From: Glebionis coronaria
Taxonomy: Eukaryota > Streptophyta > Magnoliopsida > Asterales > Asteraceae
Assembly (NCBI GenBank): GCA_025667525.1
Contig: CM046882.1
Coordinates: 525,290,618-525,354,617, forward strand
DNA: 64,000 nt
Direction of reading: 5' to 3'
Positions 45,294-56,764 of this stretch are shown here, one piece after another. How positions within the stretch are numbered: the stretch's first letter is position 1; the number at the start of each line of letters is the position of its first letter. Made by a program: the position numbers and the translations under genes. The notes under the pieces are model-generated. The model worked only from the letters and a program-made list of their open reading frames with translations, was not told the origin of the DNA and searched no databases.

Positions 45294-48191
45294 ATGTCTG
45301 GCACAGATCAACCTGCTGCTTTGCTACAAAACAACTCCTCAAATCCTAGTATCAAAATTCCCATGTTTGATGCCAGGAACTTTGAGCTTTGGAAGTCCAA
45401 TTTTGAGCATTATATAGCTATTCATGACTATACTCTTTGGGAGATTGTCGAATATGGGAACACATTCGACAAAGCACGAAAGATTGCTGCTGCTATTGCC
45501 ACAAGAACAGCTGTTCCTAATTGTCCTGAAGCTGATAAGAAGGAAAAGCCTGGAGATGGGAGAGCTGTATCTGTTGAAGACATAGCCAAGAAGAGGGTGG
45601 ACATGAAAATCTTGAACATCATGAAACACACCCTAGGTCATGAGAATCAGCACAAGTACAAACGCTTTGAGTCTGCAAAAGAGCTTTGGGAAGCTCTTGA
45701 AGTAGCACATGGTGGCAATGCTGACACAAAAGAAGAAAAGAAGAAGCAACTCTTGCATGAGTATGCTGTCTTTAAAGCTCAACCCAATGAGGATCTCAGC
45801 AGTGTGAGAAGTAGACTTCTTGACATCACAAGTCAACTATCCTTCATGGGAACTCAGATTGATGATCCTGAGTTTAATGCTACTTTTCTCAAAAGCCTTG
45901 GTGATGTATGGAAGATTGAGACAAGATCCATTCTTGTTAATAACACCCACAAGACCTCCAGGTTTGATGACATCTTCAACAAACTAAGACTGTTGGAGAA
46001 TGAATGGCTTTTGGATAGTGATAATAAATCTTCCAGCAGTAACATGGCCTTCTTCTCACAAAGTGAAGGCCAATTTGATTCCATGAACTTCTATGGACAT
46101 CCAGCCACTGGATCTCAAGGTGTCAGCGCTGGATGTCAGTCTGTCAGTGCTGGATCATATCCTGTCAACGCTTTATACTCAAGCGCTGACACACACAACT
46201 TTGGCGCTGATAGAATTAAACCTGCTGGTTTAGATCTAGATACTGTGTGTGCATTCATTGCTTCTTTGCCCAGTGATTCAAGGATTACATATGAAGATCT
46301 TGAGCAGATAAGCGATGAACAATTGGAAGAGATGGACATCAAATGGACTATGGCTCTTGTAAGTTTAAGAGCAAACAGGTTTAATAAAAGGTTCAAGAAG
46401 AAGATGACCTTTAATGCTAAGGATGTTGCTGGATTTGACAAATCAAAGGTTGAGTGCTACAATTGCCATCGTATGGGGCACTTTATGAGGGAATGTAGAT
46501 CTCCAAGAAGATCTGATGCTGGTAAGCCCTCAAGCCAAATGGTTAAGAGCCAAGATCCCAAGGCCATGGTTGTTGTTCAACAATTTGATGGCGTTGGAGG
46601 ATGGGACTGGAGCTGGATGGCTAAGGATGAGGAAGAGGACAGAGCTTTGGTTGCTGAAGTTAAAGAAGAGCATGTTGAATATGCTCTCATGGCACACTCC
46701 TTCTCTTCATCTGATAATGAGGTATATGATGATGCTTTCTGTTCTAAGGGTTGTCGTTTAAATACTGAAAAACTAAATCAAGAGATAGTAAAATTATTAG
46801 ATGAGGCAAGTACTGAAAGATGCAAAGTATCTAATTATCAAATTGCTCTTACCCAAACAGAAAAGACAGTAGCTGAGTATAAGAAAATGGAGTTTGATTT
46901 AAAGGATCAAATAAATATCTTAAAACATGAGTTACATCAAAGTAAAGATATTCAAGATATAGTAAATAGGGTTAATCTTGATTTGATAGCTCAGTTAGAG
47001 GAGGCTAACAAAAATAAAGATAATGTGAGTCTTAAAATCCAGAGATTTGATAAGGCCACACAATCCCTAGGAGAGTGTGTTAGTAAACAAAGAGACTCTA
47101 AGGATATGAGTGGGATTGGGATGACAGATTATACTGGTGTTCCACCACCAGCTGGGGATTTCTATGGTGTCCAATCAAAGGACTTATCTTGGACTGGCTT
47201 GCCAGAACTTCAAGAGAAGGAATTTATTCCTCCACCTAGAGTGACTTCCCCAGTTGAGGAATACAAGCAAAAACTGACTGACCTAGATGAGTGGAAGAAA
47301 GCTAACCACACCTTGTTTGTTAAGGGAGGGTTGTTGTGTGAAAGTCCAAATGAGCCCACACCAATTCTGAGTCATAATATTGTGGAGTCCAATGATCCTA
47401 AACCTATTAAGATCACACACCCTACCACTGGCAAAGCTGTTGACCTTGGCTCACAAACTGTTAGAAAACCTAGTGTTAAGTATGCAGAGATGTATAGGAA
47501 TACTAGGTCACCAAAAAGCCAAGTTAGTAACCATGGAACAGGCTTCTTTGCTTCTAGACCTAAGACTATGTCTAGAAAAGCTTGTTACTCATGTGGTAGC
47601 TTCTCACATTTGGCATACAAATGTGTCAACGCTTCCAATGTCAACGCTGATGGGAACCATTTCAGCACTGATAAAAGTCAACATAGGTCAAACACTGTCA
47701 GACCCAATACCTTTGTGAACAAAAGTTCACAAGTTGTTAGACCAGCCCCATTCTTTTCTAGAGGGTCTAACACACAAGGCCTAAGACCTTTTCAAAAGTC
47801 AAACACTTGGTCCAATAGGCAATGGGTTCCTGTAGCAAACCCTAGGTTCAACGCTGATAAAGGCAATCGGGGCGCTGACAAGAGCAATTTCAGCGCTGAC
47901 AGACACACTGCCAAACCTAGATATTTGCAACCACAGGGAAATAGGTCTAAAGCTTCTACTAGCTTAACATGGAGACCAAAACAAGACCAAAACTCTAATT
48001 CTACTGGTGTTTCTATGACATGCAACAGGTTTCATTATATTTCAAAAGCAATGTCAACACCAATTGGGGTTAACTGGGAATTTCATTCAAACAGGGATGA
48101 AAATGGGGTTGTTATGAGAACCAAGTCTGTTCTTGTTGAACAACCAAATGAATCCAAGTCTTCCAAGGCTTGGGTTCCCAAAGAAAACTAA
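45294..48191 (+). CDS. gag: Element E Gag
   Basis: An intact 965-residue ORF from ATG 45294 to TAA 48189-48191. It is long for a copia Gag, as in Sireviruses. Residues 1-240 are the UBN2-type capsid ([20 protein letters not shown] near the start). A CCHC knuckle ([14 protein letters not shown]) is near residues 387-400. A long coiled coil spans about 490-590. A second, irregular knuckle [14 protein letters not shown] is near 763-776, and a basic Ser/Asn-rich tail follows. Six CGCTGA motifs encode (S/G/N)AD(K/R/T/G) here. Gag packages the RNA in cytoplasmic particles. Its stop overlaps the pol ATG by two bases. Confidence 0.92.
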   Translation: MSGTDQPAALLQNNSSNPSIKIPMFDARNFELWKSNFEHYIAIHDYTLWEIVEYGNTFDKARKIAAAIATRTAVPNCPEADKKEKPGDGRAVSVEDIAKKRVDMKILNIMKHTLGHENQHKYKRFESAKELWEALEVAHGGNADTKEEKKKQLLHEYAVFKAQPNEDLSSVRSRLLDITSQLSFMGTQIDDPEFNATFLKSLGDVWKIETRSILVNNTHKTSRFDDIFNKLRLLENEWLLDSDNKSSSSNMAFFSQSEGQFDSMNFYGHPATGSQGVSAGCQSVSAGSYPVNALYSSADTHNFGADRIKPAGLDLDTVCAFIASLPSDSRITYEDLEQISDEQLEEMDIKWTMALVSLRANRFNKRFKKKMTFNAKDVAGFDKSKVECYNCHRMGHFMRECRSPRRSDAGKPSSQMVKSQDPKAMVVVQQFDGVGGWDWSWMAKDEEEDRALVAEVKEEHVEYALMAHSFSSSDNEVYDDAFCSKGCRLNTEKLNQEIVKLLDEASTERCKVSNYQIALTQTEKTVAEYKKMEFDLKDQINILKHELHQSKDIQDIVNRVNLDLIAQLEEANKNKDNVSLKIQRFDKATQSLGECVSKQRDSKDMSGIGMTDYTGVPPPAGDFYGVQSKDLSWTGLPELQEKEFIPPPRVTSPVEEYKQKLTDLDEWKKANHTLFVKGGLLCESPNEPTPILSHNIVESNDPKPIKITHPTTGKAVDLGSQTVRKPSVKYAEMYRNTRSPKSQVSNHGTGFFASRPKTMSRKACYSCGSFSHLAYKCVNASNVNADGNHFSTDKSQHRSNTVRPNTFVNKSSQVVRPAPFFSRGSNTQGLRPFQKSNTWSNRQWVPVANPRFNADKGNRGADKSNFSADRHTAKPRYLQPQGNRSKASTSLTWRPKQDQNSNSTGVSMTCNRFHYISKAMSTPIGVNWEFHSNRDENGVVMRTKSVLVEQPNESKSSKAWVPKEN

Positions 48192-51100
48192 TGTGTTTTC
48201 TTTATGTGCAGGGCATTCAGAAGAAGATCAATGATTATGGATACTGGGATAGTGGATGCTCAAGGCACATGACAGGAAAGGAAGACTATCTGACAAACTT
48301 CACTCCTATTCAAGATGGTGATAAGGTATACTTTGGAGGGGGCTACGGCACCATCACTGGAAAAGGAACCCTTGTCACCAACAATCTACGGTTTGAGAAT
48401 GTCTTCTTGGTAAAAGAACTGGATTATAATTTGTTTAGTGTATCACAAGTGTGTGATAACAAAAATAAGGTTCTTTTCACAGATACTGAGTGCTTGGTGT
48501 TAAGCAAAGATTATAAGCTCCCTGAGGAAAAATACATAGATTTTAGAACACCAAGGCATAAAGACATATATAATGTGAATCTTAATGGAATTAAGGTAAA
48601 TAATAAAATGATGTCATGTCTTTATGCTAAAGCCTCAGTAGATGAAAGTAATCTTTGGCACAGGAGATTGGGGCACATAAACTTTAAGAATATCAATAGA
48701 CTTGTGAGGCTTGGTTTAGTTGATGGTTTGCCTGAAAAGGCTTTCCACAATGACCACACTTGTGTTGCATGTCTTAAGGGCAAGCAGCACAAGGTCTCAT
48801 TCAGGTCTAAACAGGTGCACTCTAGTTCTAAACCACTTCACTTATTGCATATGGACCTCTTTGGTCCAACTAATATAGAAAGTTTGAAGGGTAAATCATA
48901 TTGTTTTGTTATCACTGATGATTACTCCAGGTTTACATGGACTTTCTTTTTAGCCAAGAAAAGTGAAACTGCCCAAAGTCTGATTAATTTCATTACCCAG
49001 ATTGAAAAGAAGAATGGTAATGAGGTCAAAATTATTAGAAGTGACAATGGGGGTGAGTTTAGAAATCAGCTGTTAGATGGTTTTTGTGCCAAGAAAGGGA
49101 TTACTAGGCAGTTTAGCATAGCTAGAACCCCACAGCAAAATGGGGTTGCTGAAAGGAAGAATAGAACCCTTATTGAAGCAGCCAGAACCATGTTGGCTGA
49201 TGCCCACTTTCCTATAGCCTTTTGGGCTGAAGCTGTTAACACAGCTTGTTATGTTCAAAATAGGGCATTGGTCAACAAAATACATAATAAGACACCTTAT
49301 GAATTACTTTGGGGAAGGAAGCCAAATATTGGCTTTCTCAAGCCTTTTGGTTGTCATGTAGTTGTTTTAGAAACTAGTGAAGCCCTAGGTAAATTTGATT
49401 CAAAAGGTGATGAAGGCTATTTCATGGGTTATTCAGTGCAGAGCAAAGGATATAGGGTTTACATTAAAAAGGAAAAACGTATACTTGAAAAGGTACATGT
49501 TAGGTTTTTAGAGAGTAAACCTAGTGATCCTGAAAGTGGTCCAAATTGGTTGTTTGACTTAGAACCTTTATCTAGAGCTTTAAATTATATGCATGTTACT
49601 GATCCAGACATTGTGAAGGTAACTTCAAGTGTTTTGGAAAAGAGAATTGGTAATGTTTCAGGTATACAGGTTGCTAAGGAGGATGGACCACCAGCAGTTA
49701 AATCATCTCCCACACAAGAATATGTTACACTTCCTATATGGACAGATGAGTATTATGCTGCTGCTGCTGCTAGAAAAGATAATGGTGGTTTTCAAATACC
49801 ACCAAATACAAACATGCATACTTCTTCAGGCGCTGACAAAGGGAAATCAAGCGCTGACAAGAGCAATTCAGACGCTGATGGATCAGACGCTGACACCAAC
49901 AGTTCAAGCGTTGTTAGCCCAAGCGCTGACAAACAAGGTTCAGACTTTGACAACACCTTTGCACATCTTTTCTCTTCACATTTTGAACAAGGTGGACCTT
50001 CCAATGTCCATGAAGAGATTCATGTTGATCAAAGAGAGTCTGATGAAGAAGATATTGGCAACATGGAGCGTGAAGTTGAGGACACCAGACTTTTTGAAGG
50101 AGGAGTTCTCACTTCCACAGCAAAGGATCACCCCACATCTCAGATCATTGGTGATGTTATGGCTCCAGTTCAGACAAGAAGATCCCATCAAAGTCTTGGT
50201 GGATTTATTGCCAATATACACAAGAAGGTTGATACCCCTCTTGTACAAGCATGTTTGTTTGCATGTTTTCTGTCACAAGAAGAACCCAAGAAGATTTTTG
50301 ATGCTCTCAAAGAACCTAGTTGGGTGGAAGCAATGCAGGATGAGCTTCACCAATTTGCTATACAAGATGTTTGGGAGCTGGTTGATTGTCCTAGATATGT
50401 GAGACCAATTGGGACAAGATGGGTTCTAAGGAACAAGAAGGATGAAAGGGGTATTGTGGTCAGAAACAAGGCACGTTTGGTAGCTCAGGGATATACACAA
50501 GAGGAAGGTATAGATTATGAAGAAGTTTTTGCTCCAGTAGCAAGAATTGAAGCTATAAGAATTTTTCTAGCTTATGCCTCTTGCATGAACTTCACTGTTT
50601 ATCAAATGGATGTGAAGAGTGCTTTCCTCTATGGAACAATTGTTGAGGAAGTATATGTCATGCAACCTCCTGGTTTTGAAGATCCTGAGAATCCAGACAA
50701 GGTTTATAGAGTGAAGAAAGCCATGTATGGACTTCATCAAGCCCCTAGAGCATGGTATGGTACCTTGTCTACATATTTGGTGGACAATGGATTCAAGAGG
50801 GGCACCATAGATCAGACACTATTTACAAAGAAGAAAGGAAAACATGTGTTGCTTGTGCAGGTCTATGTTGATGACATCATTTTTGGGTCTACTGATCCAA
50901 AAATGAGTGAGGACTTTTCCAAGCTCATGACAGATAAATTCAAGATGAGTGCAATGGGTGAGATGAACTTCTTTCTAGGTTTACAAGTTCAACAGAAAGA
51001 AGATGGTATCTTCATTTCCCAAGACAAGTATGTAGCTGAAATCTTGAAGAAATATGGTTTTTCTCCACATGAAAAGGATGCTTCCACTTCTATGGATAGG

Positions 51101-51810
51101 GAACATCCTTGGGGAAAGATTGGAGCTGGAAAGGATGTGGATGTTAGGCACTATAGATCAATGATTGGTTCATTAATGTATCTTACAGCCTCAAGACCTG
51201 ACATCTGTTTGCTGTGTGTGCTTGTGCACGCCATCAAGTGACTCCCAAAGAATGTCACCTTTTTGCTGTGAAAAGAATTTTTAGGTACCTAAGATGTTAT
51301 CCAGATCTTGGCTTGTGGTACCCAAAAGATTCTCCATTGGATCTTATTGGATATTCAGACAGTGACTATGGTGGTGACAAGTTTGATAGAAAATCCACAA
51401 CTGGTGGATGCCAATTTCTTGGGAGTAGATTGATATCTTGGCAATGCAAGAAACAAACAGTGGTGGCAAACTCTACAACTGAAGCAGAATATGTTGCTGC
51501 AGCTGCTTGTTGTGGACAAGTCTTATGGATTCAGAACCAGCTGTTGGATTATGGGTATAATTTTATGCATACCAAGATTTTTGTAGACAATAACAGTACT
51601 TTATGCATTATTAAAAATCCTGTACATCATTCTAAAACCAAACACATAGAAATTAGACATCATTTTATAAGAGATTGCTTTGAGAAAGGTTTAATACAAC
51701 CAGATAGGGTAGCCACAGAAGATAATGTGGCTGATTTATTAACTAAACCTTTTGATGCTGGAAGATTTCAATATTTGGTAACAAATATTGGAATGGTTAA
51801 TCTCACTTAA
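48191..51810 (+). CDS. pol: Element E Pol (protease, integrase, RT, RNase H), one frameshift
   Basis: Pol lies in the -1 frame relative to gag. Its first ATG (48191) overlaps the gag stop as TAATG. Domains: protease ([10 protein letters not shown], about 48250), integrase zinc finger (HRRLGHIN...CVACLKGK) and core ([16 protein letters not shown]), a linker rich in SADK-type motifs (49828-49935), reverse transcriptase with YVDD near 50863-50874, and RNase H ([25 protein letters not shown]). The frame shifts near 51204-51210, where RPDI is followed by an apparent loss of one base, so RNase H is read in another frame to TAA 51810. If real, this lesion removes RNase H; it could also be a sequencing error. 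All catalytic residues I looked for are present. Confidence 0.9.
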
Positions 51811-53072
51811 TATGTGTTTTGGAACCTTTTTGTAAAAGTATGTACAGGATAATGCATTGTTATTGGTCTTTGTGATGATTTAGATTTTTCCACTTTATTT
51901 TTCTAACACTGACAAAGGTAAATGTAACGCTGTCAAGTGTTATTTTGCCGTTGTTAGAGATATTATTGTCTAACGCTGACAAGAGTTCCTTCAACGCTGA
52001 TATGTGTTGTCGGGACGCTGTCAGCAACAAATGTTAGTTTTGTGGTTTTCATCTAAATGTGTAGGTGGTGGTAGCTTTATGCCATTGGATACAGAGTTGC
52101 TTATGGATCTTTGAAGAGCTATTTGGACATGTTTTTGTTTATGGATGATGGTTGGAATATTTCTATTCCTATCTTGACATAAATTTTTAATGTTCATATA
52201 TACTTTGAGAACTCATGTATCATAGTTTAAGGGGAGGTTTAAGGAACCTTTAGGACTGTTGGGTATTCTTATAATACTCTCATCACAATTCTAGATTGTG
52301 TCCACAGGTGAGTATGGGTTAGTTTTACTAAACCATGAGGCACTGTAGCATGCAAAGTTGCCAAACTATGCATGCTGCCAAGACATTTTTGGCCTAGAAT
52401 TGGTTGTGGTCTGATGGGAGACTTGGGAATAGTTTTGTTATGGGTTTACCTGGGAGTTACAAAGAATTTTATGAAATAACTTTGTTGGTAAGTATTTTGG
52501 TTAGCAAGGGACTCTAGAGGACATTTGTGTCTATCTTGCTTAAGCAAGTGTGCATAAATGGACAGTGCTTGCCGCCCAGTAATTATTATCAACTTGTAAG
52601 ATATTTCCCTTAGGATAAATTACTTTGTTAAGGTCTTTTTCTTTTTAAAATATTTTTATTTTTATTTTTAGACGCTGACAAGTTTTTCTCCAAACGCTGT
52701 TACGTCCAATCGTGACGCTGACAAGGCTTTAGGCAAACGCTGACAAGAAAATATAGCCGTTGGGCGCTGATGGGCTATTTTTGACCGTTGACACCTAGTG
52801 GGCCCTACCCAGTTGTTATTTTTGACTAATCTTTGGCCGTAATTTTGGGGAGTTGTTACTTTTAATTAATGCATGAGATAAGTTATATTTGATTCAATAT
52901 TTTCATCATTGCTCTTTGAATATAACTGCCTCATTTTTTACCAATCAAAATCATGCATCTCTCCTATAAATTTGGCTAATCTTTTTATTCTGGGTATTCA
53001 TATTTTCTTGTCTAACACTTTTCTCCTAGATTTTTCCCATATCACATAACACTTTTCTCCTAGCTTTCAAAC
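51811..53072 (+). other. Non-coding region between pol and ORF3 of E
   Basis: It holds six exact CGCTGA motifs (51974, 51995, 52673, 52716, 52738, 52765) plus several one-base variants. A polypurine tract AGTTTAAGGGGAGGTTT lies at 52224-52240 and a TGTTGGG at 52257-52263. A consensus splice donor CAG/GTGAGTAT is at 52305-52314, and a CCAAT/TATA pair is at 52941-52981. The duplicated AACACTTTTCTCCTAG sits at 53014-53029 and 53048-53063. No ORF of note. Confidence 0.7.
52941..52982 (+). promoter_or_regulatory. Putative internal promoter of E ORF3
   Basis: CCAATCAAAATC at 52941 and CTATAAATT at 52974-52982 are spaced as in plant core promoters. They precede a pyrimidine-rich leader and the ATG at 53073, giving a predicted 5' UTR of about 60-70 bases. 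Confidence 0.45.
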
Positions 53073-56000
53073 ATGGCACCCAAGTTCAACTCAAAGAATT
53101 TCACATTGGAGTTCAAGAGCCAACATAATATGGTAGCTTACTTGACTGCTGATCATGATTTGTTCCCTCAGTATTCACAGATGGTGGCATTTTTAAATGC
53201 ATCCTCATTAAGGTATGCACTTTCTCATACACCATTAGTCCCTGTCGCACACATTAGACAGTTTTGGAACAATGTTAGTTCCACAACAGCTAATGGAGTG
53301 ACCACATTAACATCTACTGTTCATGGAAGAACATGGGTGGTCACTGAAGCCTTGGTTCGCCAAGCTTTGCGTCTTGATGACGCTGATGGTGTGACTACCC
53401 TTGCCATTGCAACAATAGAACAAGGTCTTAGGGAATTGGGTTATCCTATTCCTGCTGATGTCACTTTAAATAAATATCATAAGCAGGAATTTCCTTCTGA
53501 CTGGAAATATTTGATACATGTCCTTTTACAATGCTTAAGTCCAAAATGTACTTCTTTTAATGAAATAAACAGGTCAATTGCAAGTGCTTTGGTTTGTATA
53601 ACACGTGGGCTTAAGTATAATTTTTCAAAAATGATTTTTGAAGGGATGTGTAAAAATAAGGGAAGTAAAATGACTTTGGCTTACCCTAGATTTTTGCAAA
53701 TGGTCTTTGATTTACAAGAATATTGTTCTAGGGATCATGACACTTTTTATGAGATCCCTAAACAACAGAAAACCATTTTTGCTAAAATGAGCTCCACAAA
53801 CAGATCCATACCTCTCACCCAACCCATGCTTGAAGTAATTCAGGCTGCTCAACCTCAACCACAACCACAACCACAACCAGACCTTGAACCCCAACTTGAG
53901 CCTATTCATGAACCATTACCTTCACCAGATCACATGGACATTGACCAACCCAGCGCTGACACTCAAAATGTTGGCGCTGACACAGCCAACCCCGACGCTG
54001 ATACCATCCATGAACAATCCCAAACACCCCTTAACCAACCAACACCCACACAATCTACCTCATCTTCCACCCCATTACAATCTAGGTTGAATAAACGCCA
54101 AAGGACTACTGGAGTGTTCTCCTCTAGTGGTCCTAGCCTTGTAGCAGAGAGAACCACCTCCACAAGTGTGGCTGGTGCCATGGATGAGGCTGGGGCTATT
54201 GACACAGGCTTAGATGCTGGTCAAGACAGTCCCAACATCATTAAGACCTCATCCATGCCCTATGATTCTATTTTGGGAGGTCAAATCCCCATTCTAGCTG
54301 AGGGCAGATTGGAACCTATGACAATAATTGAATTGACGGCTGCTGTCATTAGCTTGCAAAAGCAAAATGTCAGCCTTGTACAAATTGTCAACAAACAGGG
54401 ACGTGAACTCCAATTTTTGAGGGAGCGGGTAACTGTTTTGGAGAATCCAAGTAGCAGGAGTCTAATGGAGGAATCTTCCAAAGGGGAGGATGAAGAGGAT
54501 GAAGAGGATGAGCTGATTCATACAGCTAGTGAGAAGAGTTCAGAGAAGAGTTCACAATTTAGTGAATCTTTGCAGGTTGCTGAAGCACTCACCAACTTGA
54601 AGAAGCATCCAGTTATTGATACATCCAAGGTGACACCATTAAACTTGGAAGGATCTTTCAAGGAAACATTGGGCGCTGATACAGGTTTGAACGCTGACAC
54701 ATCCAGCGCTGACAAAGGTAAACGTGGCGCTGATAGAGGTAACTTGAACGCTGATAAAGTTGCAGGTGGTGTTGATGTATTCCAGTCATCAACAATCATC
54801 AAAGATGTGTCCACACAGGTTTCTTCTTCTACTTTACCTATTATTGATCCAAAAGACAAAGGTAAAGGGATTCTGATTGAAGAAGATGTTCCAAAGAAAG
54901 ATGCAGCACAAATTGCATTTGATGCACAATTGGCTGCACAACTTTTGGAAAGAGATTTGAAGAGGAGTGGTAGGTCACCATTTGTTGCTTCTGAGAGTGA
55001 AGAAGAAAGTGATGATGGAAAAGAAGATGATAGCTCAGATTCAAGTGTTCAAATTGTTGAAGATCCAGAAAGGCTTGAATATGGGGATGAGCTAGCAAAG
55101 GAAAGGTTGTGTGATTTGAAGAATCAGATTGATTGGGACCTTCCTGAAATCACCAGAATGTACCATGCTTGGGAAGACAAGGTTATGGACAACCCAGGTA
55201 TGAGTTTATCAGATCAAATTTGGGGGTTGGAAGTTCTTCTTAGGGTACAAGATGACATAAAGGTGATTATGAGGTTTAATGCACAAGAGGTCAAGACCTG
55301 GCTCAAGAGAGATAGAAGGCAATTGTATTACAAGTTGCTTAGATGCCATCAACCCAGATGGACATACAAGAAGTTGCTGGCCTTATCTTTTGAGGAGCTA
55401 GAGTATAGGGCACATCCTATTTGGAGGAAGGTGCAAGAACAAAATGTCTTACAGTTTCTTTCAGAAGAAAGGAAACAAGAGCTTGCTGAGGAAATGCAGA
55501 TTCAAAAGGAAATGAGGATTGCTCAAAGACCAGTGAAGAAAGGAGATCCTTTTCAATTTCCCAAAGATATGGATGTGTATTTTCCACTGAAGGTGTCATA
55601 AGGAAGCATCTCAAGCTTTCTCCATTGGAAGCTTCAGATTTGGTTAATGTAGTACCTCTAGATGACAGAAATCCAATCATCAGTTTTGATGAAGATGAGT
55701 GTGGATTTTGGAAGATTGGCAGATTTGGAAAGGATGTACATACTTTCACTTCAGTTATTTCTATTTTTGCAAGTATAGACAGAGAAGACTTGGTGCATCT
55801 ATGGAGAATAATAGAGGCCAAGTATACAGCTGAAGCACCTACTTCAGCAAATGGAATAAGACTTTGGAACACATTTTTGACTTTGTGTGGTCCAAGAGAA
55901 GCAGATCCTGCCATATGGAAGGATCTTGAAGATGATCTCAGTAATCTTCATTGGAGGCTTTATTCTACTTGTGGTGTATTTCATATGAGCTCTACAAAGT

Positions 56001-56164
56001 TTTCAGAGTATTTACTTGTGGATGCTGACTATTTCTTGTCCAAAGAAGTGTTGGAGAAGATGCTAGAGACACCCTTGGAGATTGATTATACTAGTGACGT
56101 GGCCAAGGACTTGATCAGATATGTTTATCACCAACATAAGAAGTTTTTGCAAGATTCCTCCTAA
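53073..56164 (+). CDS. Element E third ORF (aORF after pol), one frameshift
   Basis: ATG 53073 opens 842 codons to TAA 55599-55601. In the next frame the similarity to a continuous protein goes on to 56164, so a 1-base shift near 55575-55600 has split a protein of about 1030 residues. Residues 1-240 (HNMVAYLTADHDLF, ASSLRYALSHTPLV, KYLIHVLLQCLSPK) match a family I remember from Asteraceae copia elements and from mis-annotated 'longin-like' proteins. A Pro/Gln repeat (260-275), CGCTGA-encoded AD(K/T) repeats, a coiled coil (about 412-455) and acidic stretches follow. The C-terminal part is alpha-helical. I see no signal peptide or membrane span, so I do not call it Env-like. Function unknown. 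Confidence 0.8.
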
Positions 56165-56209
56165 GCCTTAAGTTTTTATTCAGAAACTTGATCATTGGAA
56201 TAGATATCA

Positions 56210-56224
56210 AGTTTAGGGGAGGAT
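56210..56224 (+). promoter_or_regulatory. Terminal polypurine tract of E
   Basis: AGTTTAGGGGAGGAT directly abuts the 3' LTR. It closely resembles the internal tract at 52224-52240. Confidence 0.85.
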
Positions 56225-56759
56225 TGTTGGGAATAAAATATGGGTCAGTTCACTAGACGCTGATAAGAAGAATGTCAACGCTGATAGGATGACATTGGAC
56301 GCTGACAGCCAAGCGTTGACATTGAAGAAGTCAACGCTGACAGCCTTGAAGATTGACACTGATGGAATATCTTCATACGAATCTTTTTGTTTATTTGTTT
56401 CTTTATTTATGTATGGTAAAGATAAGCACGACATTGTATTTTCTATTATTATCTTTACCTAGAATAGTTGATTCGTAGCTTATTGTACAAGACTTCTTGA
56501 TCTATAAAAGAAGGTCTTTTAGGTTAAAGTTAGATATCAGTTTTCATAAGTATTCGCAAGTTAAAACCTCTTTCATTATACTCAAGTACGATTATTCTAA
56601 TACAAGTGAAAGTTTGTTTAACATCTTTGTGTTTTAGATCAAGTGTTAATTCCGCATAACACTTTGTTACTTTATTCATAAGCAAAGGTTTCTCTACGTG
56701 TAGTACTTGATCTAATCTCGTATACACAAAGCTTAATCGATCTAAGTTTGGGATCAACA
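56225..56759 (+). repeat. 3' LTR of element E
   Basis: 535 bp, identical to the 5' LTR except A for G in CATT(A/G)TACTC (about 56578 versus 45005). It is followed by the duplicated CTTCT. Confidence 0.95.
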
Positions 56760-56764
56760 CTTCT

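Larger units (their letters stand above)
44652..56759 (+). mobile_element. Element E: Sirevirus-like Ty1/copia element with a third ORF
   Basis: Two 535-bp LTRs differing at one base flank 11 kb of interior. The target duplication CTTCT is on both sides (44647-44651, 56760-56764). Gag, pol and a large ORF after pol give the Sirevirus (SIRE/Maximus) layout. Frames are almost complete: gag is intact, and pol and ORF3 each have one apparent single-base shift. A CGCTGA-core motif is scattered over the whole element. Insertion was recent. Confidence 0.95.

Noticed and set aside
52305..53063. A definite intron between pol and ORF3 of E
   Set aside because: Donor and acceptor consensus exist, but removing this stretch alone would not place ORF3 first on an mRNA. 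I keep it only as an alternative in the findings.
53073..55601. Reading ORF3 of E as a synaptobrevin/longin-domain host protein
   Set aside because: I recall that automatic label for similar Asteraceae proteins. But the ORF lies between pol and the 3' LTR of a copia element, shares the element's CGCTGA motif, and shows no recognisable longin or SNARE motif.
53073..56164. Calling ORF3 an envelope gene because it follows pol in a Sirevirus-like element
   Set aside because: I see no signal peptide, no membrane-spanning segment and no cleavage site. Position alone is not enough.
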